From: F23-D06 sp002392325
GTDB taxonomy: Bacteria; Bacteroidota; Bacteroidia; Bacteroidales; WCHB1-69
Assembly: GCA_946624065.1 (NCBI GenBank)
Contig: CAMORT010000038.1
Location: forward strand, 1-23,612
DNA: 23,612 nt
Direction of reading: 5' to 3'
Both the position numbers and the translations under genes were made by a program. Every line of letters begins with the position of its first letter. Within the stretch, counting starts at the first letter, position 1. Below, piece by piece: positions 1-7,644 of this stretch. A model generated the notes under the pieces. That model was not told the DNA's origin. It made no database searches and worked only from the letters and a program-made list of their open reading frames with translations.

Positions 1-1238
1 CCTTTTTCTTCGAACGGTATTACGAGCCGAAGTACCAGGATTTTGCGACAAAGCGCTTTAAGGAGTCCATCTTCCAGGCGCAGGTGAAGCCCGATGTGGT
101 GTATGGAACCGCCAAAGGGTACTGGTGTTCCTATCCGATGAACGACACCAAGTACTTGAAAATGCTGACCAGCACGCTCGGCAAAACCGCCTCACGCCGG
201 AACCTGGATCTGACGATGGATGTGTATATGCCTGAAGATGACACACTTGACAGGCATCCCTTGATAGTGTTCCTGCACGGCGGCGCCTTCTATTTCGGCG
301 ACAAGGGGGCCACCACCATGTCGGAATGGTGCAAGCATTTTGCCGAAACGGGATATGTCACCGCCTCCATCAACTACCGGTTGGGGTTCCAGATCTCGAG
401 AGCATCCATACAGCGTTGCGGATACATGGCCATTCAGGATGCGCATGCGGCCCTCCGTTATCTGGTAGCTAACGCAAAGGAATACGGCATCGACACCAAC
501 GCCATCTTCGTGGCCGGCACGAGCGCCGGAGCCATCACCGCCCTCAATGTCGCCCTGACAACCAACGCCACTTGCCCCGCATTCGTGCAAGAGCACAACC
601 TGACACAAAAATGCGGACGACTGGAAGACTCCGGCAACTCGCTGAAAAACAAATTCAAAGTCAAAGCCATCGCCAACATGTGGGGCGCCCTGTACGATCT
701 TGATGTGCTTAAGAACAAACGCATCCCCATCATCTCGTTCCATGGCACTGAAGACCATATCGTACCTTACGACGAAGGATACCCCTTTTCCTCACTCAAA
801 AGCAATATTGGCGAAAGACTCTTTGACAAGATGTACGGATCCAAAGCCATACATGAGCGCATGAACGAACTGCACATCCACAACCAGTTTTTCCCGATAG
901 AAGGCATGGGGCACTCCCCCTACGAAGATGCGGACGGCCATTTAAACCACAATTATTATTTCATCCAAAACAAAATCCAGAATTTTTTCCTGGACATCCT
1001 ATGCGGGAACTGCTCTGTCGGATATGACAAAAAGAACCCTACCCGATTCACCCTGTCGAATTCCAACATTGCCCAAACCTCCTGGAAAGTGGAAGGCGGT
1101 TTCATCACAGAATCAACGCCCGGCGAAATTCAGGTCTTGTGGCGTAAAAACGCCCCAAAGCACACCGTTACAGCTTCCTGTTTGTTGAAAAACGGCGCCT
1201 CCAGCACAAAAAAGATAACCTTAAAGCGTAGTAAATAA
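1..1238 (+). CDS. alpha/beta-hydrolase (carboxylesterase-like), 5' end cut off by the window
   Basis: The reading frame is open from base 3 with no stop, so the real start lies to the left; the GTG at 84 is only the first start-like codon. The visible part has the full set of serine-hydrolase signals: an oxyanion-hole HGGAF at nt 276-290, a nucleophile elbow GTSAGA at nt 516-533 (Ser codon 522-524), an Asp in HGTEDHIVPY (nt 753-755) and a His in GMGHSPYED (nt 912-914). After the hydrolase domain, roughly the last 75 residues form a beta-rich tail beginning near GNCSVGYD that resembles a PKD or Ig-like module of exported Bacteroidetes proteins. I infer an esterase or peptidase acting on an unknown substrate, probably exported, but no signal peptide is visible because the N-terminus is missing. 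The next gene on the same strand begins about 50 bp downstream. Confidence 0.85.
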   Translation, partial: FFFERYYEPKYQDFATKRFKESIFQAQVKPDVVYGTAKGYWCSYPMNDTKYLKMLTSTLGKTASRRNLDLTMDVYMPEDDTLDRHPLIVFLHGGAFYFGDKGATTMSEWCKHFAETGYVTASINYRLGFQISRASIQRCGYMAIQDAHAALRYLVANAKEYGIDTNAIFVAGTSAGAITALNVALTTNATCPAFVQEHNLTQKCGRLEDSGNSLKNKFKVKAIANMWGALYDLDVLKNKRIPIISFHGTEDHIVPYDEGYPFSSLKSNIGERLFDKMYGSKAIHERMNELHIHNQFFPIEGMGHSPYEDADGHLNHNYYFIQNKIQNFFLDILCGNCSVGYDKKNPTRFTLSNSNIAQTSWKVEGGFITESTPGEIQVLWRKNAPKHTVTASCLLKNGASSTKKITLKRSK

Positions 1239-1246
1239 TATGTTTG
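1239..1246 (+). promoter_or_regulatory. possible -7 promoter box for the L,D-transpeptidase gene
   Basis: TATGTTTG matches the Bacteroidetes TAnnTTTG box and begins directly after the stop codon of the hydrolase gene. It covers the upstream ATG at 1240, which argues that translation starts at the later ATG at 1288. I see no good -33 element, so this is a weak call and read-through from the upstream gene remains possible. Confidence 0.35.
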
Positions 1247-1287
1247 CCCGGAAAAAGGTCATAATCAATCATGACAAACTTCTTATC

Positions 1288-3111
1288 ATGAGGAAAGTAA
1301 TCCTGCTCTGTATTGGGATATTATGCCTGAGCAGCTGTTCCAAATTGCGCGGAAGAGTGGAACCGAAGCCCAACTGGTTCAAGTATTACAGTTCATTCAA
1401 CAACAACCATTATCAAGAATTCTTTCAGCAGAAGATGGAGGAGTTCATGAATGACAGCGTGTTATCCGCCAAGCCCTATTTGTCCTATTTTTATCAGGAC
1501 ACCCCTACCCCAATCTGGACGGCAAACGGATTCCAGCAGCACAAGGTTGACGCCCTTTTGGAGCACATCGAGCATGCGTATGAGCACGGGATCCCGTCCT
1601 CACACTTCGGTTACGACACCCTTATGGGACTGATCACCCAACTACAGGAGCACAAAATCGCCAATGACACCAACATTTATAGTGTTCTGTTCGGTTTGGA
1701 AAACTCACTGTCTGAGGTTTATGCGAAATATGCGAAAGCGTTGCAATACGGCGCCACCGACCCGAAAGTGGTGAATGGCGGCAAATGGCTGTATGAGATG
1801 ACAGCCCCCGACAGCACCTTCTACCAGTCACTGGCCAGCGGCATCCCCGACATATCCGAGACGCTTGCTTCCATGCAGCCCACCGACACCCTTTACCGCC
1901 AGCTTCAGGAAGAGCTGAAGCGGCTTTACCCGATTCGCGACACCGCATTGAAAGAGATTCCGGTACGCTCGGTAAAAGTTGGCCAAAGCGGCAGCAACAT
2001 TCCGCTTGTGTGCCAGCGTCTGCGCGTCACCGGCGAACTTCCCGCAAACTATCCCGACACCACGCTGCTGACGCAGGAAGTGCTGAAGGGCATCAACAAA
2101 TTCCGTTTAATCAACAACATACCCACCGGCGACTCGTTAGGGAAAGAGACCATTGAGAAACTCAACAGACCGATTTCCTATTATGTTGACAAACTCAGCG
2201 CCAACATGGAGCGCCTGCGCTGGAAAACCAAGCACGCAAAAGGTGAGAGTTACATCGCCGTGAACATCCCGGACTTCACGCTGCAGACCTTTGTGGACAA
2301 CAAACGCGTATTCAAGACCAAGATTTGTTGCGGCAAGACGCAGAATCCCAAGAACAATCCCGCGCGTGTGCGCAACGGCATCACGCGCGCCCACAAAGCC
2401 GAAACCCCACTGTTGCACAGCGAGATACGCCGTATCGTGCTGAATCCGGAATGGAACATTCCTTACGATATCGTCAAGAACGAGTATTATCCCAAACTGT
2501 GCAAGAGCAACACGGCGGTAATCAACCGTGAGCATCTACTGATCAAAGACACCCGCACGGGCAAGTATGTGGCGCCGGAGACCATCGACTGGACTAAGGT
2601 TAACCGCAACAACATCCCCTACCGTTTATTCCAAAGTTCCGGAAGATACAACGCCTTGGGGCAAGTGAAGTTCGATTTCGCCAATACGGAGAGCGTGTAT
2701 CTGCACGACACCAACAACAAAGGCGCCTTCAAGCGCCGCGTGCGCACCCTCAGCCACGGCTGTGTGCGCGTGGAGAACCCTATGGAACTGGCTCATATCC
2801 TATACGAATACAACAACTACGACGAGTGGGAAATCGAGCGTCTCGGCATCCTGGTGGGTGAAAAGCCCCAAACCAAAAGAGGCGAGAAATATCTGGAGAA
2901 GATGGAAGAGAAAGAGCAGGAATACTACGAAAAATTACCCGACAGCGAAAAACCCTTCTATCGCAAACTCCGCCCCTCATCCGTCATGCTCAAAAACAAA
3001 ATGCCCTTGTTCATAGAATATTACACCTGCTTCATAGGCGACAACGGCCAAATCCACTACAGGGAGGATGTTTATTATAAAGATGACAACATCCTGAACA
3101 AATTGAAATAA
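1288..3111 (+). CDS. L,D-transpeptidase lipoprotein (YcbB/LdtD-like)
   Basis: This is a cell-wall enzyme expected to form 3-3 cross-links between peptidoglycan stems. I chose the ATG at 1288 over the in-frame ATG at 1240 because it gives a clean lipoprotein signal: MRKVILLCIGILCLSSC with lipobox LSSC and Cys17. The protein is then 607 residues, close to E. coli LdtD. A scaffold region lies in the first half, followed by a peptidoglycan-binding-like stretch (VCQRLRV..., about residues 240-305) and the YkuD catalytic domain. The active-site motif SHGCVRV lies around residues 489-495, encoded at nt 2752-2772, with the catalytic Cys in it. The C-terminal tail is rich in Lys and Glu. It follows the hydrolase by about 50 bp and is closed by a strong hairpin. 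The family is clear; substrate detail is inferred from the family. Confidence 0.9.
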   Translation: MRKVILLCIGILCLSSCSKLRGRVEPKPNWFKYYSSFNNNHYQEFFQQKMEEFMNDSVLSAKPYLSYFYQDTPTPIWTANGFQQHKVDALLEHIEHAYEHGIPSSHFGYDTLMGLITQLQEHKIANDTNIYSVLFGLENSLSEVYAKYAKALQYGATDPKVVNGGKWLYEMTAPDSTFYQSLASGIPDISETLASMQPTDTLYRQLQEELKRLYPIRDTALKEIPVRSVKVGQSGSNIPLVCQRLRVTGELPANYPDTTLLTQEVLKGINKFRLINNIPTGDSLGKETIEKLNRPISYYVDKLSANMERLRWKTKHAKGESYIAVNIPDFTLQTFVDNKRVFKTKICCGKTQNPKNNPARVRNGITRAHKAETPLLHSEIRRIVLNPEWNIPYDIVKNEYYPKLCKSNTAVINREHLLIKDTRTGKYVAPETIDWTKVNRNNIPYRLFQSSGRYNALGQVKFDFANTESVYLHDTNNKGAFKRRVRTLSHGCVRVENPMELAHILYEYNNYDEWEIERLGILVGEKPQTKRGEKYLEKMEEKEQEYYEKLPDSEKPFYRKLRPSSVMLKNKMPLFIEYYTCFIGDNGQIHYREDVYYKDDNILNKLK

Positions 3112-3133
3112 AAGTAAATCATTGCCCATAAAA

Positions 3134-3177
3134 AAAGGAGTTAAGAGACGAAGGACACTTCACATCTTAACTCCTTT
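3134..3177. terminator. terminator hairpin between convergent genes
   Basis: A perfect 13-bp stem (AAAGGAGTTAAGA at 3134-3146 with TCTTAACTCCTTT at 3165-3177) encloses an 18-nt loop. It lies between the ends of the L,D-transpeptidase and pepD genes. The minus-strand copy of the stem is followed by a run of T (plus-strand A at 3130-3136), and the plus-strand copy by a short T-rich stretch, so it can serve both directions. Confidence 0.75.
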
Positions 3178-3196
3178 ATAATTTTTGTGTTGAAGA

Positions 3197-4663
3197 CTAT
3201 TTCAGCAGACGGAAGAACTCAATCAGCAAGTCCCAGCACATCTGGACGGTCTTGATTTCCAGTTTCTCATCGGGTGAGTGTACGCCACGCAGGGTCGGTC
3301 CGATGGAAACCATATCCAAATCCGGATACTTCTCGGAGAAGAGACCGCATTCGAGACCGGCGTGGATAGCCAGCACTTGCGGTTCCTTCTTGAAGAGGTT
3401 CTTGTAGGCATCCACCAACACATGGAGTACTTTGGAGTCGGGGTTGGGGTTCCAGCCTGGGTAACCGTCGCCGGAAACCACATCGGCGCCGATCATCCAG
3501 AAGGTGGTGGACACCTTATCGACGATGGCCTGCTTTCTGGATTCCACAGAACTTCTCTGGCTGGTAGTGATAACCATCTTGTCGCCGTCTTTCTTCACGG
3601 AAGCGAGGTTAGTGGAAGTCTCCACGAAGCCCGGGATATCCTGTGACATGGCCTGTACGCCGTGCGGGCACACAAGCAGTGCGTTCAGCACATCGATTTG
3701 GAAAGTCTCTTCCAGCACCTTCTCCACAGCGTCAGCGGGCTCGAGGGTCACAGTCACGCCGGCATCGGTGGTATGGAACTCGTTTTTGTAAGTGGCGTCC
3801 ATCTCTTTGATGTAGGACTCGAGGGATTCGGCATTGACGGAGGGCACTGCCACAATGGCATAGCCCTCGCGGGCGATGGCGTTGCGCAGGTTGCCCGCTT
3901 GAATGTCGGCCACGCGCGCGCCGTAGTCGCAATAGGCGTTCCAGAGCACGCGGGTAAGCAGTTTCACGGCATTGCCGCGGCCCTTGTTGATGTCATCGCC
4001 GGAGTGACCACCCTGAAGGCCTTTCACTGTGATTTTGAAGAAGTTGAATTCCTCCTCTTCCAAATCCTTGACATTCTCGTAGTCGCATTCCAGCGTGGCC
4101 ACGGTATCTTTGCCGCCGGCGCAGCCGATGAAAAACTGGCCTTCGTCCTCGGAGTCGAGGTTGATGAGCATTTTGCCGGTCATGAAACCCGCTTCGAGGG
4201 CTTTGGCGCCGGAGAGGCCGGTTTCCTCGTCGATGGTGAAGAGGCATTCGATGGGGCCGTGTTCCAGTTCCTTGTCATCGAGGATGGCAAGTGCCATAGC
4301 CACGCCGATGCCGTCGTCGGCACCGAGGGTGGTGCCTTTGGCCTTGAGCCACTCGCCGTCCACATAGGTTTGGATCGCATCTTTCTCAAAGTCGAAATTC
4401 GTGTCGTTGTTCTTCTCGCACACCATATCCATGTGGGCTTGGAAGATGACAGGGGTGACATTCTCCTTGCCGGGTGTGGCGGGTTTGGAAATCAGCACAT
4501 TGCCCACCTTGTCGCGTTTGGTGGGCAGGCCCAGGGCCTTGCCGGTTTGCTCCAGCCAAGCGGAGATTTTCTCCTCCTTCTTGGACGGGCGCGGGATCTT
4601 GGTGATTTCATTGAAGTAATAGAAAACCTTTGCAGGTTTGAGATTCAGCATTTCTTCGTTCAT
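3197..4663 (-). CDS. pepD: aminoacyl-histidine dipeptidase (Xaa-His dipeptidase, M20C)
   Basis: This is a cytoplasmic zinc dipeptidase that cleaves Xaa-His and other dipeptides. The 488-residue length matches the PepD family. Metal and catalytic residues are visible in order: HMDMV (His78, Asp80), LGADDGIG (about Asp116), DEETGLSG (Glu146/Glu147), NLDSEDEG (Asp170), and a C-terminal GVHSPDE motif carrying the last metal-binding His. A lid or dimerisation domain lies in the middle. The ATG at 4663 gives MNEEMLNLKP; a second ATG four codons later is possible. The gene lies 54 bp downstream of a small exported-protein gene on the same strand, and I see no clear separate promoter, so the two may be co-transcribed. 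It fits an organism that uses peptides and amino acids as nutrients. Confidence 0.95.
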   Translation of the reverse strand: MNEEMLNLKPAKVFYYFNEITKIPRPSKKEEKISAWLEQTGKALGLPTKRDKVGNVLISKPATPGKENVTPVIFQAHMDMVCEKNNDTNFDFEKDAIQTYVDGEWLKAKGTTLGADDGIGVAMALAILDDKELEHGPIECLFTIDEETGLSGAKALEAGFMTGKMLINLDSEDEGQFFIGCAGGKDTVATLECDYENVKDLEEEEFNFFKITVKGLQGGHSGDDINKGRGNAVKLLTRVLWNAYCDYGARVADIQAGNLRNAIAREGYAIVAVPSVNAESLESYIKEMDATYKNEFHTTDAGVTVTLEPADAVEKVLEETFQIDVLNALLVCPHGVQAMSQDIPGFVETSTNLASVKKDGDKMVITTSQRSSVESRKQAIVDKVSTTFWMIGADVVSGDGYPGWNPNPDSKVLHVLVDAYKNLFKKEPQVLAIHAGLECGLFSEKYPDLDMVSIGPTLRGVHSPDEKLEIKTVQMCWDLLIEFFRLLK

Positions 4664-4717
4664 ATTATTTAAATTAATAGGTTAATTATTATATTCCGTC
4701 TTGTCTTAATCAAATAT

Positions 4718-5248
4718 CTATCGGATAAATTTAACGCATTTAAATCCTAAATCAGAACCCAATCGTTCAAAAACATCTCCAAAAAGATTCATTCTTGAAC
4801 CATAGTACCCTTTTTCTAAGTACATATTCTTACGGAAAAGTTCTTTACCTTGTTTATCAGAAATAATGACAACCGCAGACATAGAAGTTACCGTTTTTGA
4901 AACATGGGCGGATGTTAGACGTAACACTTTCACATTCATTGTAACAGGAGCATCTCCCTGGGTCACTAACCGTAAAACGTTTGGACCATTGAAGACCATA
5001 GCATTAAAAGCAGTTGTCAGACGAAATAGCATATCACGGACACCCTCCTCCCAATCTGACTCTTTAGATTTGAATTCATCAACACTCAAAAAATCCACCA
5101 TAGCATCCGAAAAATCCACACTAAGTAACATTTTTTCATAACCTTTCAATGAAGAAAGGTCTTTCCATTTACTTTCCTCCTGTGACTTTCCATTGAACGC
5201 AACTACCACAAGCAGAATCGTCAAACATATTTTAGCAACACTCCCCAT
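4718..5248 (-). CDS. small exported protein of unknown function
   Basis: I do not recognise a family in these 176 residues. The first 23 or so residues look like a signal peptide: a hydrophobic CLTILLVVVAF core followed by NGKSQ. The mature part begins ESKWKDLSSLKGYEKMLLSVDFSDAM and alternates short helices with beta-strand-like segments (APVTMNVKVLRLT, MSAVVIISDKQGKELFRKNMYL). No catalytic motif, further membrane span or cysteine pattern is seen. A clear TATCTTTG box lies just upstream at 5271-5278. The gene is more AT-rich than its neighbours and could share a transcript with pepD downstream. It is divergent from groES, separated by 232 bp. Confidence 0.75.
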   Translation of the reverse strand: MGSVAKICLTILLVVVAFNGKSQEESKWKDLSSLKGYEKMLLSVDFSDAMVDFLSVDEFKSKESDWEEGVRDMLFRLTTAFNAMVFNGPNVLRLVTQGDAPVTMNVKVLRLTSAHVSKTVTSMSAVVIISDKQGKELFRKNMYLEKGYYGSRMNLFGDVFERLGSDLGFKCVKFIR

Positions 5249-5270
5249 AACTACAAATTAAAAACATCGG

Positions 5271-5278
5271 CAAAGATA
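5271..5278 (-). promoter_or_regulatory. -7 promoter box for the small exported protein gene
   Basis: On the minus strand the sequence reads TATCTTTG, a perfect match to TAnnTTTG, about 22 bp before the ATG at 5248. No clear -33 element is visible. It faces away from the groES promoter. Confidence 0.6.
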
Positions 5279-5373
5279 ATGAATTATCCGACACGATGGA
5301 CCAGATACTTATTTTAACACGGCAATAAAAAAGGAGATAACCGGACCATTCCCTATTTCAATGCCATATTTTT

Positions 5374-5398
5374 AAAGACTGACACAATGTCAGTCTTT
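5374..5398. promoter_or_regulatory. perfect inverted repeat (candidate operator) upstream of groES
   Basis: An 11-bp arm AAAGACTGACA (5374-5384), a 3-nt centre CAA, and the exact complement TGTCAGTCTTT (5388-5398) make a perfect palindrome. T continues to 5403, so it has the shape of an intrinsic terminator. No plus-strand gene or promoter lies upstream to be terminated, since the neighbour is transcribed the other way. It ends five bases before the -24 element of the groES promoter, which suggests a protein-binding site controlling that promoter. It is not the CIRCE element, whose arms are TTAGCACTC and GAGTGCTAA with a 9-nt spacer. Confidence 0.6.
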
Positions 5399-5402
5399 TT
5401 TT

Positions 5403-5418
5403 TGGCACAGATTTTGCA
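5403..5418 (+). promoter_or_regulatory. sigma-54 (-24/-12) promoter of groES-groEL
   Basis: TTGGCACAGATTTTGCA at 5402-5418 matches the RpoN consensus TGGCAC-N5-TTGCW. The invariant GG is at 5404-5405 and the GC at 5416-5417, exactly 12 bp apart as the sigma-54 holoenzyme requires. Transcription would begin near 5429, giving a leader of about 52 nt. No TAnnTTTG housekeeping box with proper spacing is seen between here and groES. The match is by eye; use of sigma-54 here is an inference. Confidence 0.7.
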
Positions 5419-5480
5419 AAAACCTGTCGTCTTTTGAAAAATATCAATCAAAAAAATAATTAACAAAAAACATCACTATT

Positions 5481-5759
5481 ATGAAATGCAACATTAAACC
5501 ATTGGCAGACAGAGTTTTAGTAAAACCTGCCGAAGCTGAACAGAAAACCGCCGGCGGCATCATCATTCCCGATACCGCAAAGGAAAAACCGCAAAAAGGC
5601 ACCGTTATCGCAGTCGGACCTGGCAAAAAAGATGAGCCCATGACCGTCAAAGTGAACGACACTGTCCTCTATGGCAAATATTCCGGCACGGAAATCCAAC
5701 TGGACGGCGAAACCTACCTCATCATGAAGGAAAGCGACATTTACGCGATCTGCAAATAG
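5481..5759 (+). CDS. groES: co-chaperonin GroES
   Basis: This 92-residue protein caps the GroEL ring during ATP-driven protein folding in the cytoplasm. The start MKCNIKPLADRVLVKP is the standard GroES beginning. The mobile loop that docks on GroEL lies around residues 17-34 (EAEQKTAGGIIIPDTAKE), and the roof-loop and barrel motifs GTVIAVGPG and VLYGKYSGTEI follow. It is the first gene of the groES-groEL pair and follows an A-rich leader without a Shine-Dalgarno sequence. Length and order are normal. The 139-bp gap to groEL is filled by short repeats. Confidence 0.97.
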   Translation: MKCNIKPLADRVLVKPAEAEQKTAGGIIIPDTAKEKPQKGTVIAVGPGKKDEPMTVKVNDTVLYGKYSGTEIQLDGETYLIMKESDIYAICK

Positions 5760-5898
5760 GATGTGAGATGTGAGATGTGAGATTTTGGGACAAGGTAGTA
5801 TTCGTCTTAAGTCTTAAGTCATACGTCTCAATCAAGATAAAATTAACGAATAAACGAAAAAGTAAAAAGTAAACAATAAACAAAAAACAAAAAAAGCA
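5760..5898. repeat. groES-groEL spacer made of degenerate 7-nt repeats
   Basis: Most of this spacer has a 7-base period. GATGTGA occurs three times at 5760-5780 and is followed by GATTTTG, which on the minus strand reads TCACATC units and CAAAATC. Then, on the plus strand, come ATTCGTC, TTAAGTC, TTAAGTC and ATACGTC at 5800-5827. From 5843 to the base before the groEL ATG, eight A-rich heptamers run in register: TTAACGA, ATAAACG, AAAAAGT twice, AAACAAT, AAACAAA twice, AAAAGCA. No promoter or gene is seen in it. A related array occurs at 18138-18186. Confidence 0.75.
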
Positions 5899-7533
5899 AT
5901 GGCAAAAGACATTAAATATAACTGGGAAGCCCGTGAGGGTTTGAAAAAAGGTGTTGACGCATTGGCCAATGCCGTAAAAGTAACACTCGGACCGAAAGGC
6001 CGTAATGTCATCATCGACAAGAAATTCGGTGCTCCGCAAATCACCAAGGACGGTGTAACCGTAGCCAAAGAAATCGAATTGCAAGAGGCCATCGAGAACA
6101 TGGGCGCTCAAATGGTGAAGGAAGTCGCTTCCAAGACCAACGACCAAGCCGGTGACGGTACCACAACTGCCACCGTGCTGGCACAAGCCATCTTCAACAC
6201 TGGTCTGAAAAACGTGACCGCCGGTGCCAACCCGATGGAACTCAAACGCGGTATCGACAAGGCCGTTTCCACCATCGTGGAGAACCTGAAAGGCCAATCT
6301 GTGGAAATCAACGACAGCCACGAGAAAATCGAGCAGGTGGCCACCATTTCCGCCAACAATGACAACGCTGTGGGCAAGGTGATTGCCGAAGCCATGCAGA
6401 AAGTGAAAAAAGAGGGTGTCATCACCATTGAGGAAGCCAAAGGCACCGACACCACCGTGAAGATTGTGGAAGGTATGCAATTTGACAGAGGTTACATCTC
6501 CCCCTATTTCGTGACCGACACCGAGAAGATGGAAGCCGTTTATGACAATCCTTACATCCTGATTTATGACAAGAAAATCAGCAACATGAAGGAGTTCCTC
6601 CCCATTTTGGAAAAAGTTGTCCAAAGCGGCCGTCCTATGCTGGTTATCTCCGAAGATGTTGACAGCGAAGCACTTGCCACATTGGTGGTCAACCGTTTGC
6701 GTGGCGGTTTGAAAATCGTGGCCGTGAAAGCTCCTGGCTTCGGCGACAGAAGAAAAGAGATGTTGGAAGACATCGCCATCCTGACCGGTGGTACTGTTAT
6801 CTCCGAGGAAAAAGGTTTCAAACTGGAAGACGCCAGTATCGAAATGCTGGGTACTGCCGAGAAGATTACGGTGGACAAAGAGAATACCACCATCGTGAGC
6901 GGCAAGGGCGACAAGGATGCCATCGCTGGCCGTATCGCCATGATTAAGGCCCAAATCGAGAAGACCACTTCCGACTACGACCGCGAAAAACTGCAAGAGC
7001 GTCTGGCCAAGTTGGCCGGTGGCGTTGCCGTCATCTATGTGGGCGCCGCTTCCGAAGTGGAGATGAAAGAGAAGAAAGACCGTTACGATGACGCTTTGCA
7101 CGCCACCCGCGCCGCCATCGAAGAAGGTATCATCCCCGGTGGTGGTGTGGCATACATCCGCGCCATCAGCAGTTTGAAGAACCTCAAGGGCGAGAATGAG
7201 GACCAGAAGATTGGTATCGACATCGTGCGCAGAGCACTGGAAGAACCGCTTCGCCAAATTGCCGCCAACGCTGGCAAGGAGGGTTCCGTCATCGTCAACG
7301 CTGTCATGAAAGGCAAAGGCGACTATGGTTACAACGCCCGCACCGACCAGTTTGTCAACATGATTGACGCCGGTGTCATCGACCCGACCAAGGTTTCCCG
7401 TGTGGCTCTTGAGAACGCCGCTTCCATCGCAGGCATGCTGCTGACAACAGAATGCGTGCTCGCCGAAATCAAGGAAGAGACTCCCGCTGCTCCCATGGGC
7501 GGTATGAACCCCGGCATGGGCGGAATGTACTAA
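5899..7533 (+). CDS. groEL: chaperonin GroEL
   Basis: This 544-residue subunit forms the double heptameric folding chamber. The sequence is a textbook GroEL: the N-terminal MAKDIKYNWEAREGLKKGV, the nucleotide-binding GDGTTTATVLAQ with Asp86, the apical-domain stretch RPMLVISEDVDSEALATLVVN, and the C-terminal ATP-site region GIIPGGGVAYIRA. It ends in a flexible Gly/Met tail, GGMNPGMGGMY. The ATG at 5899 is fixed by family alignment and is preceded directly by A-rich heptamer repeats. It is the second gene of the groES operon and is closed by a strong terminator 30 bp downstream. The only unusual point is the repeat-filled spacer before it. Confidence 0.98.
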   Translation: MAKDIKYNWEAREGLKKGVDALANAVKVTLGPKGRNVIIDKKFGAPQITKDGVTVAKEIELQEAIENMGAQMVKEVASKTNDQAGDGTTTATVLAQAIFNTGLKNVTAGANPMELKRGIDKAVSTIVENLKGQSVEINDSHEKIEQVATISANNDNAVGKVIAEAMQKVKKEGVITIEEAKGTDTTVKIVEGMQFDRGYISPYFVTDTEKMEAVYDNPYILIYDKKISNMKEFLPILEKVVQSGRPMLVISEDVDSEALATLVVNRLRGGLKIVAVKAPGFGDRRKEMLEDIAILTGGTVISEEKGFKLEDASIEMLGTAEKITVDKENTTIVSGKGDKDAIAGRIAMIKAQIEKTTSDYDREKLQERLAKLAGGVAVIYVGAASEVEMKEKKDRYDDALHATRAAIEEGIIPGGGVAYIRAISSLKNLKGENEDQKIGIDIVRRALEEPLRQIAANAGKEGSVIVNAVMKGKGDYGYNARTDQFVNMIDAGVIDPTKVSRVALENAASIAGMLLTTECVLAEIKEETPAAPMGGMNPGMGGMY

Positions 7534-7563
7534 CAGATAACTCTATATCTTTATTTTATAAGC

Positions 7564-7593
7564 AAAAAGGGCTGCCAAATGGCAGCCCTTTTT
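7564..7593. terminator. bidirectional terminator after groEL
   Basis: A 13-bp perfect stem (AAAAAGGGCTGCC at 7564-7576, GGCAGCCCTTTTT at 7581-7593) with the loop AAAT. T runs follow the GC-rich core on both strands, so it can stop both groEL and the convergent amidase gene. Confidence 0.9.
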
Positions 7594-7644
7594 CATAACC
7601 ATAAAACAAAATAATGGGCATTGACAACTATGATTGCCGACGCT

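Noticed and set aside
3662..4672. 336-codon plus-strand frame opposite pepD
   Set aside because: It is antisense to a clear PepD with all metal-binding residues; no domain is seen in the shadow frame.
5722..7257. 511-codon minus-strand frame opposite groEL
   Set aside because: Its translation is rich in His, Phe and Gly as expected from the complement of a codon-biased gene, and it has no motif. groEL on the plus strand is certain.
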